6,476 nucleotides of DNA from Candidatus Gastranaerophilales bacterium HUM_12. Lineage in GTDB: Bacteria > Cyanobacteriota > Vampirovibrionia > Gastranaerophilales > Gastranaerophilaceae. The stretch is taken from NCBI GenBank assembly GCA_002102825.1, contig DABJ01000019.1, positions 1 through 6,476 on the forward strand, written 5' to 3'. Positions 1 to 5,275 of the stretch are shown in pieces. The position numbers and the translations under genes are program-made. Position 1 is the first letter of the stretch; the number at the start of each line of letters is the position of its first letter. The notes under the pieces are model-generated. The model had not been told where the DNA came from. It saw only the letters and a program-made list of their open reading frames with translations, and did not search any database.

Positions 1-68
1 TTCAAAACATTTAATGCATAGGTGCTACGCGCACATATTAAAGTAGCATTAGAAAAAATGAATAGCGC

Positions 69-103
69 GAGAAAAATGAACCGTTAAAGTTCATTTATTT
101 CTC
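69..103 (-). terminator. Probable intrinsic terminator after the 160-aa coiled-coil gene
   Basis: Reading the minus strand, 21 nt after the TAG stop at 125-127 there is a perfect 8-bp inverted repeat, AAATGAAC (96-89) and GTTCATTT (81-74), around a 7-nt loop (88-82). The stem can be extended with two bulged bases by pairing GAGAA with TTCTC. The 3' arm runs into a short U-rich stretch on the minus strand. The stem is AT-rich, so it would be a weak terminator. The plus strand downstream of the hairpin (97-120) is also T-rich, so it could act in both directions. Confidence 0.42.
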
Positions 104-124
104 TTTCTTTTTTATTATTTATTA

Positions 125-607
125 CTATAAACCTAACATATATTTATTCAAACTAGCAGTATAATTCATTGCACTAAGCATAGAGGATTGATTTTGTTGA
201 ACAGTAGAATACTTATCTTCTAGGGCTGATAACTCTGACTTGCAAGCTTTAATATCTTGTCCTTGAGCTTCCATTGTATTTATTTTTGCTTTAATTTTTG
301 AAAAAATATCGGATAAAGAATCTGTTGAAGATACACTAATACCAACTTGGTTTGCTAAAGCTTTTGCTTTTGCAATAAGTTCTGCTTCTCCGCTAGTTGC
401 TTTTCTTGCATTACCAAAACTTGCTGATTTGTGGACTTGTTCTAATTTCTGTTCAAGAGTTTTTATTAGTTGTTGTGCTTGAAATTCATTTGCAACGGTA
501 GATGGTTCAACCCCGAGTTCTCTAAGTTTACGCTTAGTTTCTTCGCTTAGATTTGAACCCTGGCAGCCGGTAAAACTCCCAATAGATGATACACTATTTA
601 TTGACAT
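125..607 (-). CDS. Hypothetical coiled-coil protein, Gastranaerophilales-type
   Basis: A 160-aa protein of unknown function. It has no signal peptide or membrane segment. Residues 1-17 are Ser/Gly-rich and polar. Residues 21-33 contain SEETKRKLRELG, then come long helices rich in Q, E, K and A (about 40-60, 72-88, 98-140) that look like coiled coils. The C-terminus (140-160) is Ser/Asn/Leu-rich and ends NKYMLGL. I associate such short proteins with gut Melainabacteria, where I believe paralogues are common; that is memory, not a search. The overall shape (small, helical, amphipathic ends) resembles filament or appendage subunits, but nothing proves it. The start ATG is preceded by GAAAGG, 9 nt upstream, similar to the ispF ribosome site. 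It stands alone, 215 nt after ispF, and is probably monocistronic. Confidence 0.72.
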   Translation of the reverse strand: MSINSVSSIGSFTGCQGSNLSEETKRKLRELGVEPSTVANEFQAQQLIKTLEQKLEQVHKSASFGNARKATSGEAELIAKAKALANQVGISVSSTDSLSDIFSKIKAKINTMEAQGQDIKACKSELSALEDKYSTVQQNQSSMLSAMNYTASLNKYMLGL

Positions 608-627
608 TTCACGAGACCTTTCAAAAT

Positions 628-656
628 TGTTTTAATAATGAATTCACTTTTGTCAA
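628..656 (-). promoter_or_regulatory. Candidate promoter for the 160-aa coiled-coil gene
   Basis: A perfect TTGACA (-35 consensus) lies on the minus strand at 656-651, about 45 nt upstream of the start codon. The matching -10 is poor: the best choices are TAAAAC at 16 nt spacing or TTAAAA at 15 nt. The -35 sits within a small palindrome-like TTGTTGACAA. Position and orientation fit, but the weak -10 keeps confidence low. Confidence 0.3.
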
Positions 657-751
657 CAATTTATTTGTCGGTAAAATGTTGGAATATCTTTATTTTTTTA
701 GGAAATGTTTTTACAAATTTTTACAGTTATATTGGTATGAATTTGTTATAG

Positions 752-789
752 TTAATCATTGACTAAATTTGCCCAATATCTATGATTAA
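752..789. repeat. Perfect 8-bp inverted repeat TTAATCAT / ATGATTAA
   Basis: The arms at 752-759 and 782-789 are exact reverse complements, separated by 22 nt. Centre-to-centre spacing is 30 nt, about three helical turns. There is no U-tract on either strand, so it is not a terminator. The spacing would suit paired operator half-sites flanking the promoter-like sequence between them; in such AT-rich DNA chance is also possible. Confidence 0.5.
759..786 (+). promoter_or_regulatory. Possible plus-strand promoter facing the 3' end of ispF
   Basis: TTGACT (759-764, 5/6 to consensus) is followed after 16 nt by TATGAT (781-786, 5/6). It would direct transcription from about 793 into the antisense strand of ispF. 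No plus-strand gene lies downstream before 1359, so any product would be an antisense or non-coding RNA. AT-rich DNA throws up such pairs by chance. Confidence 0.25.
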
Positions 790-822
790 GATTTCCATAC
801 AAAATTTCATATAGTCTTGTAC

Positions 823-1296
823 TTACTTCCCAAGTAAAACTACGGCATTGGATTCAATAGCGAGTTTTTGACCCACGGCATCTAATTTTTCTTTTGTTTT
901 TGCTTTAATAGATAATTCTTCCGGTTTGAGATTTAAAATTTTACACAAAACTTCCTTCATTTTAGGGATATACGGCATCATTTTCGGTGCTTGCGCAATT
1001 ATATTACTGTCAATATTCACAATATGATATCCCTGTTTTTGAATCAAATCATACACATGTTTTAACAAAATTGTACTATCTATATCTTTGTATTTGGGGT
1101 CAGTATCCGGAAAAAGCGTTCCGATATCATCAAGCGCCAAAGCACCTAACATCGCATCAATAATTGCATGGATTAAAACATCTGCATCTGAGTGCCCCAA
1201 AAGACCTTTTTCATGTGTAATTTTAATTCCACCAAGAATTAAATCCCTACCCTCAATTAGTTTATGAATATCGTAACCAATCCCTATTCTGAACAT
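823..1296 (-). CDS. ispF: 2-C-methyl-D-erythritol 2,4-cyclodiphosphate synthase IspF
   Basis: Cytosolic MEP-pathway enzyme that cyclises 4-diphosphocytidyl-methylerythritol 2-phosphate to the 2,4-cyclodiphosphate, releasing CMP; the family works as a trimer with Zn2+ in the active site. The 157-aa length is typical. Zinc ligands D9 and H11 sit in GYDIHKL, with H43 in DADVLIHAIIDAMLGAL. The GHSDAD motif is at 34-39, the DIG..FPDTDP segment at 57-67, and the CDP-binding KTKEKL segment at 133-138. The C-terminal motif reads VGQKLAIESNAVVLL, a divergent but recognisable form of the usual GR.EGIA..AV. The start ATG is preceded by AGAAAGG 10 nt upstream. It is on the same strand as ispD but separated from it by an opposite-strand gene, so it has its own promoter. 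Confidence 0.97.
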   Translation of the reverse strand: MFRIGIGYDIHKLIEGRDLILGGIKITHEKGLLGHSDADVLIHAIIDAMLGALALDDIGTLFPDTDPKYKDIDSTILLKHVYDLIQKQGYHIVNIDSNIIAQAPKMMPYIPKMKEVLCKILNLKPEELSIKAKTKEKLDAVGQKLAIESNAVVLLGK

Positions 1297-1306
1297 TTTA
1301 AAAAAA

Positions 1307-1328
1307 CCTTTCTATCTTTATTATAGCA
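1307..1328 (-). promoter_or_regulatory. Extended -10 promoter and ribosome site of ispF
   Basis: On the minus strand TGCTATAAT (1328-1320) is a perfect extended -10 box (TGnTATAAT). The -35 position shows no match to consensus, as is common for extended -10 promoters. Predicted transcription start is near 1313, giving a leader of only about 17 nt that begins at the ribosome site AGAAAGG (1313-1307). The same TGCTATAAT is used at 5255-5247. Confidence 0.6.
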
Positions 1329-1352
1329 TACTTTGAGGTAATATGGTATAAT
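1320..1352. repeat. 11-bp imperfect inverted repeat forming a divergent promoter pair
   Basis: The left arm (1320-1330) read on the minus strand is TATGCTATAAT; the right arm (1342-1352) read on the plus strand is TATGGTATAAT, matching at 10 of 11 positions. The spacer is 11 nt. Each arm is an extended -10 box pointing outward, so the repeat is a mirror-image bidirectional promoter in which each -10 falls on the other's -35 position. Confidence 0.6.
1344..1352 (+). promoter_or_regulatory. Extended -10 promoter of the membrane zinc-ribbon gene (leaderless)
   Basis: TGGTATAAT at 1344-1352 is a perfect extended -10 box. It ends only 6 nt before the ATG at 1359, so the predicted transcription start is at or within 1 nt of the start codon and the mRNA would be leaderless. 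No convincing -35 is present at 16-18 nt spacing. Confidence 0.55.
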
Positions 1353-1358
1353 ATAAAT

Positions 1359-1724
1359 ATGAAAGATTTAGGAAATTATTCTCAAAATGCTGTAACCGTA
1401 ACTCGCTCTGTTGCTCAACCTACATTGAATAATGATACTTCAACTTCTGTCATTTATGATTATTCAGATTTTGAGATTCCGACATACCCACTTATGTTAG
1501 ATTTTTCGGGATTACTATTTTTTCTCCAATTAATTATCATTGGAGTTTTAATCGGACTTGCCCAACTTGCAGTTGTTGGATTTTTCATATTTTTTATTAC
1601 CAAAAAATCACGACAAGAATACACCTGTCCCAATTGTGGCGAAACATACAAAATTACTCCTTGGGGCAAAATTCGCAAATGCAAAAAATGTGGAACAAGT
1701 CTTGTAACAAAACGTTGTGGCTAA
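1359..1724 (+). CDS. Small membrane protein with C-terminal zinc ribbon, function unknown
   Basis: A 121-aa protein that I do not recognise as a named family. Residues 1-45 are polar, rich in Ser, Thr and Asn, with several acidic residues near the membrane. Residues about 50-81 are one long hydrophobic stretch (GLLFF to FFIFFIT), either one long helix or a tight hairpin. KKSR follows at 82-85, which by the positive-inside rule puts the C-terminus in the cytoplasm. The tail has a zinc ribbon: CPNC (90-93), then after 14 residues CKKC (108-111), with an extra Cys at 120. The start ATG sits 6 nt after a perfect extended -10 box and has no ribosome site at normal spacing. Met46 is a shorter alternative start that would lose the polar N-terminus. 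It is the only plus-strand gene and its stop overlaps that of ispD. Confidence 0.75.
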   Translation: MKDLGNYSQNAVTVTRSVAQPTLNNDTSTSVIYDYSDFEIPTYPLMLDFSGLLFFLQLIIIGVLIGLAQLAVVGFFIFFITKKSRQEYTCPNCGETYKITPWGKIRKCKKCGTSLVTKRCG

Positions 1725-2377
1725 TCTTGAGTTAAATAAATCTCTGCTAAAGCCAAATCCGATTTTGTAGTAACCTTGATATTTCTATAATCTCCATCAA
1801 CAATATAAACATCTTTGCCTAAAAATTCAATCATACCGGCATCATCAGTAAAATTTTGGTCTTGCAATTTATCATGAGCCATTTTAATCAAATCGTATTT
1901 AAAAGCTTGTGGTGTTTGTGTGTTATACAGTTTTGAACGGTCAATTGTTTTAATTATCTTACCATTTTCATCTACTTCTTTAATAGTATCAATCGTTTTA
2001 GTCATAACACTAACGGCTTTTTTCTCAACAACAGCCTCAACTGTTTTATTAATAATTTCAGGAGTAATCATTGGTCTTGCACCATCGTGAATCAAAACAT
2101 ACTCACAATTTGCAACCTTTAAACCATTATAAACAGAGGCTTGACGGGAATTTCCACCCTGTACAATTTTGATATTTTTATATTCTTTAAAAAACACTCT
2201 TAAAATCTCTATGATTGAAGAATTTGCACTAATTATAATTTCATTAATATTAGAATTTATAAAAGCATCAACGGTGTATTTAATTATTTCTTTTCCATTG
2301 ATTTTTTCAAGCAATTTATTTGTATTACCAAACCTTGATGATGTTCCGCCCGCAGTAATTACCGCTGAAATTTTCAT
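1721..2377 (-). CDS. ispD: 2-C-methyl-D-erythritol 4-phosphate cytidylyltransferase IspD
   Basis: Cytosolic MEP-pathway enzyme that joins MEP with CTP to give CDP-methylerythritol and diphosphate. The 218-aa length is near the family norm. The N-terminal nucleotide loop is AGGTSSRFG (9-17) with the conserved lysine in NK at 20-21. QGGNSRQASVYNGL (73-86) binds CTP. HDGARP at 97-102 is a common variant of HDAARP. Then come DRSKLYNTQTPQAF (146-159), TDDAGMIE (177-184) and NIKVTTKSDLALAE (199-212), all in family order. Its ATG overlaps the thiL stop as ATGA, and a strong AAGGAG lies about 8 nt upstream, so translation is coupled to thiL. It is the last gene of its unit and ends tail-to-tail on the zinc-ribbon gene with overlapping stop codons. 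The alternative in this fold, the ribitol-phosphate enzyme IspD2/TarI, is less likely beside ispF. Confidence 0.95.
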   Translation of the reverse strand: MKISAVITAGGTSSRFGNTNKLLEKINGKEIIKYTVDAFINSNINEIIISANSSIIEILRVFFKEYKNIKIVQGGNSRQASVYNGLKVANCEYVLIHDGARPMITPEIINKTVEAVVEKKAVSVMTKTIDTIKEVDENGKIIKTIDRSKLYNTQTPQAFKYDLIKMAHDKLQDQNFTDDAGMIEFLGKDVYIVDGDYRNIKVTTKSDLALAEIYLTQD

Positions 2378-3297
2378 TTTTCTTCTCCTTGGGTTTTAAA
2401 ATGATTAAAAACTTTTTCTTCTACATCTTTTTGAGAAAAATGAACAGTTGCATTATTAATTTTCAAATCGACACCCAAACCGTCTTTCACTTGTCCTATC
2501 TCAACTCCATAAGGATAATCTTGTGGAACTGTGGCAACAATTTGATAGTCCTCTCCACCAAATAAAACCATATTTTGCCAGTCTGAAAATTGGATAATTT
2601 CTTTATCATAAGGAATTTTATTAAAATCAATATCAAGCAAAACACCACTCTCATTTGCAATTGCAGACAACGAGTCCATCAAACCATCAGATGTATCCAT
2701 CATTGCATAAGATTCTTTAACATTTAATGCAACTCGTTTGCCAAATTCAACTTGAGCAACAGGCATTAAATGAGCTTTTATAAATTGTTCCGGAGTTTTT
2801 TTATTTTCAAAAAGGAGTTTCAATCCTGCAGAACTTGAACCATGAATTCCTGAAACAATAATTTTTTGTCCAATTTGAGCATTTTTTCTTGACGAGATAT
2901 TCCTACCTAAAGTTTTGCCAATTGCACAAACAGAAATACAAATTTTGTCAGCTCCTGTAATATCACCACCAACAATTTCAATATTATTTCCGCAAGCTTT
3001 TTGACACCCTTTATAGAATTCTTCAACAAATTTACTATCAATATTTGCAGGAACAGAAAGAGCAATAGTTAGATATTTTGGCTCTCCTCCACTTGCTACA
3101 ATATCGGAAATATTTACCATTACAGATTTAAAGCCTAAATCAAAAGCTGATGTATATTTCAAAGAAAAATGGACATCTTCAACAAGGCTATCTTGAGTAA
3201 CAACAATTCCTAAATCTTTCAAATAAGCACAATCATCACCGATAAATTTTGAACCAATGATATTTTTTATTATGAAAATAAACTCTTTTTCTTTCAT
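2374..3297 (-). CDS. thiL: Thiamine-monophosphate kinase ThiL
   Basis: Phosphorylates thiamine monophosphate with ATP to thiamine diphosphate, the active cofactor; cytosolic, normally a homodimer of the PurM/AIR-synthetase fold. At 307 aa it is slightly short of many homologues but complete. Motifs in order: GDD at 20-22, DSLVEDVHF at 36-44, VNISDIVASGGEP at 61-73, GGDIT at 110-114, HLMP at 176-179 (the usual following PR is AQ here), MDTSDGL at 200-206 and GGEDY at 247-251. It starts 5 nt after the stop of the cyclic-di-GMP gene and has no visible Shine-Dalgarno, so it probably depends on termination-reinitiation. It overlaps ispD by 4 nt. Thiamine diphosphate is needed by DXS, the first MEP enzyme, a plausible reason for pairing with ispD. 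No TPP riboswitch is seen upstream. Confidence 0.95.
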   Translation of the reverse strand: MKEKEFIFIIKNIIGSKFIGDDCAYLKDLGIVVTQDSLVEDVHFSLKYTSAFDLGFKSVMVNISDIVASGGEPKYLTIALSVPANIDSKFVEEFYKGCQKACGNNIEIVGGDITGADKICISVCAIGKTLGRNISSRKNAQIGQKIIVSGIHGSSSAGLKLLFENKKTPEQFIKAHLMPVAQVEFGKRVALNVKESYAMMDTSDGLMDSLSAIANESGVLLDIDFNKIPYDKEIIQFSDWQNMVLFGGEDYQIVATVPQDYPYGVEIGQVKDGLGVDLKINNATVHFSQKDVEEKVFNHFKTQGEEK

Positions 3298-3302
3298 GAT
3301 AA

Positions 3303-5210
3303 TTAAACTATATCATGCTCAATCAATGAAATAAATTCCTGAACAAGAGTTTTGTTCCACTTTTTACCACTATCAGCTTTGATAATTTCTAAAGCATCAC
3401 GGGAAGATAGTTTTGCTCTATATGGTCGAGGTTCAATCAAGGCAAAATATTCATCAATAATCAAAATAATTTGTGAAGTCAATGGAATTTCGTCTTTTGA
3501 AATTTTATTCGGATAACCTGAACCGTCCCAATTTTCGTGGTGGTGTTCAATTATCGGTAATATATCTTGAACATAAGATATAGGTTTCAAAATTTCTCGA
3601 GCTGCAATAACCGGATGATTTTTAATTTTTGCTTTTTCTTCATCAGTCAATGGAGTAGCCTTTTGTAACAAATCTTGCGGCAACATCAAATTTCCAATAT
3701 CATAAAGCAAAACCGCAACTCTTAAATTATCAATGTCTTCCTTAGGTAAATCAAATCTTTTTGCTAAGCTTGTTGCCATAAGAACTTTACTTTTGATAAC
3801 TCCAGAAGAATGCATTGGGTTATACAATTTTGTAAGCATATCAGCTACAGTGTATAAAGATTCATTAGAAACTTCATCTTTATTTATAGGGGCTTGAAGT
3901 TTCAGACATAACTCTTTAGACAAATGTTTTGCCATAGGAACTCTATTTTTAGACAAAATATCAAGGAATGTGTTAACTGCAATCTCTTGCCATAAGGTTT
4001 CAGAAACCGGTTTTGCAAGTGTAACCCTGTTTCTTCCGTTGCGCTTAGAAGTGTACATTGCTTGGTCAGTAAGTTCCAGTAATTCATCGACATTTTCAGT
4101 ATGTTCAAAATATGTTGCAACCCCTAAACTACCTGTAATATGACCGATAGTTTCAATTTCAGTTTTCTCAATTGCACTTCTAATTCTCTCTGCAGCTATC
4201 ATAGCACCGTCAGAGGCAATCCCTGGGAGTAAGACATCAAATTCTTCTCCGCCAATTCTTGCCGGAACATCGACAGAACGAGCATTTGCTTTCAATACAT
4301 CAGCAATTGTTTTAATTGCTAAATCGCCATAAAAATGACCATAAGTATCGTTAATTTTTTTCAAAAAGTCTAAATCTATACCAATAATAGAAAACGGTTG
4401 TTGTTGACGTTTTGCACGTTGAACTTCTTTTTCCAAAGATTCTTCAAAATATCTTCTATTATACAAACCGGTCAAAGCATCTGTTACAGCTTGATCTCTA
4501 ACAGCTTGGAACAAATCGGCAATTGTAATTGCCATTTCAATTTGTTTTGCAAAAAGTCCTAAAAAGTCCATTTCAGTTCCGGCAAGTTCTTCTCTTGCAG
4601 AAAATACGCAGAACCAACCAAATTCTTTAGTCTGAGTAATCAAAGGAACAACAATGACAGATTTTACCGGTTGATTAGATATAATTTTTGTTACAATTTC
4701 CGGTGAAAGTTCCGGCAGAACAGATTTCAATGATTGGTCAATTGATTTTGTTTGAATAATTTTTCTTTGGCGCATTGTGTCGGCAAAAACACTTTCATTA
4801 TCATAAGCCAAACGTCTTGTCTGAATCCCCGGAGAACCAATAATATTATTTAATCGTTCAATCAAACCATCGTTAGATTGGGCAAGAATTTGCAAATATT
4901 CGCCATTTTCATCTTCGCATTTGCTAATAATTGCACAATGCATATACCCAAGTTCACCTTGGGTACTATTAACAATCGCTTCTAAAACATTTTCTAATGG
5001 AGTTGAAGAATTCATCATTTCCCAAATATGTTGCAGTGTAAACATACGTTTGTTTGCATCATTCAACTCTTCTGTTCTCTCGGCGATTTCTTTCTCTAAT
5101 TCAATATTTCGCTCATAAATTTCAAGATAATCACGTTTCTCGTTGTAGATATTATTTTCTACTTCTGAAACTTTTTTAGTTACTTCTTTAAATTTATCAA
5201 ATAAACCCAT
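3303..5210 (-). CDS. GAF-GGDEF-HD-GYP protein: diguanylate cyclase with degenerate HD-GYP
   Basis: Signalling protein, 635 aa from the ATG at 5210. That start is chosen because AGGGAAGG lies 4 nt upstream and the protein then begins MGLFDKFKE; an in-frame ATG at 5228 adds six residues (numbering below uses it) but has no ribosome site. There is no membrane segment. Order: coiled-coil signalling helix (about 20-66), GAF sensor (about 75-240), GGDEF domain (248-405), linker, HD-GYP domain (about 465-635). The cyclase looks active: D285, INDTYGH (292-298), GGEEF (326-330) and GRNR (398-401), with an inhibitory RxxD I-site (317-320) exactly five residues before GGEEF. The HD-GYP domain keeps H473, H538, HHE (563-565), DGSGYP (568-573), D592 and RPYR (601-604), but HDIGK has become YDIGN (509-513) and the usual DxxDA is DEYFA. 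Net cyclic-di-GMP synthesis is the likeliest role. First gene of the unit with thiL and ispD. Confidence 0.92.
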   Translation of the reverse strand: MGLFDKFKEVTKKVSEVENNIYNEKRDYLEIYERNIELEKEIAERTEELNDANKRMFTLQHIWEMMNSSTPLENVLEAIVNSTQGELGYMHCAIISKCEDENGEYLQILAQSNDGLIERLNNIIGSPGIQTRRLAYDNESVFADTMRQRKIIQTKSIDQSLKSVLPELSPEIVTKIISNQPVKSVIVVPLITQTKEFGWFCVFSAREELAGTEMDFLGLFAKQIEMAITIADLFQAVRDQAVTDALTGLYNRRYFEESLEKEVQRAKRQQQPFSIIGIDLDFLKKINDTYGHFYGDLAIKTIADVLKANARSVDVPARIGGEEFDVLLPGIASDGAMIAAERIRSAIEKTEIETIGHITGSLGVATYFEHTENVDELLELTDQAMYTSKRNGRNRVTLAKPVSETLWQEIAVNTFLDILSKNRVPMAKHLSKELCLKLQAPINKDEVSNESLYTVADMLTKLYNPMHSSGVIKSKVLMATSLAKRFDLPKEDIDNLRVAVLLYDIGNLMLPQDLLQKATPLTDEEKAKIKNHPVIAAREILKPISYVQDILPIIEHHHENWDGSGYPNKISKDEIPLTSQIILIIDEYFALIEPRPYRAKLSSRDALEIIKADSGKKWNKTLVQEFISLIEHDIV

Positions 5211-5218
5211 TCGGCCTT
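5211..5218 (-). promoter_or_regulatory. Ribosome binding site deciding the start of the GGDEF gene
   Basis: The minus strand reads AGGGAAGG then CCGA before the ATG at 5210, a strong purine-rich site at 4-8 nt spacing. The upstream in-frame ATG at 5228 lacks such a site and would have a leader of only about 12 nt, so 5210 is the better start. Confidence 0.55.
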
Positions 5219-5246
5219 CCCTGACCATAGCTAAACTCTGCCTACT

Positions 5247-5275
5247 ATTATAGCACTTTTTTAGAACAATTTCAA
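5247..5275 (-). promoter_or_regulatory. Near-consensus promoter of the GGDEF-thiL-ispD unit
   Basis: On the minus strand TTGAAA (5275-5270, 5/6 to the -35 consensus) is followed after exactly 17 nt by TATAAT (5252-5247), with a TG extension (5255-5254). Predicted start of transcription is near 5240, giving a leader of about 30 nt to the ATG at 5210. The -35 box overlays codons 344-345 (Leu-Lys) of the upstream glycosyltransferase. This is the strongest promoter match in the window. Confidence 0.75.

Larger units (their letters stand above)
608..822. other. AT-rich intergenic region between ispF and the coiled-coil gene
   Basis: This 215-nt gap holds no convincing open frame or known RNA. It contains a direct repeat TTTTTACA (708-715 and 718-725, spaced exactly 10 nt), a perfect 8-bp inverted repeat (752-759 / 782-789), a plus-strand promoter-like pair inside that repeat, and the candidate minus-strand -35 at 656-651. 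No strong hairpin with a U-tract follows the ispF stop, so ispF read-through into the next gene is possible. Confidence 0.6.

Noticed and set aside
1..46. Plus-strand frame open from the left edge to a TAG at 44-46
   Set aside because: Fourteen codons cut by the window edge; too short to tell a gene tail from chance.
1460..1684. Minus-strand open frame opposite the zinc-ribbon gene (74 codons)
   Set aside because: It lies wholly antisense to the zinc-ribbon gene, whose CxxC pairs and hydrophobic segment give a coherent protein; the antisense translation shows no recognisable motif.
2169..2399. Plus-strand open frame opposite ispD
   Set aside because: Hydrophobic translation arising from AT-rich codons of ispD on the other strand; ispD motifs there are unambiguous.
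3298..3302. TPP riboswitch or separate promoter for thiL
   Set aside because: Only 5 nt separate thiL from the preceding stop, and no riboswitch core sequence is visible upstream of the unit's promoter either.
3902..4120. Second minus-strand frame inside the GGDEF gene
   Set aside because: Out-of-frame shadow of a long gene with intact domain motifs on both sides.
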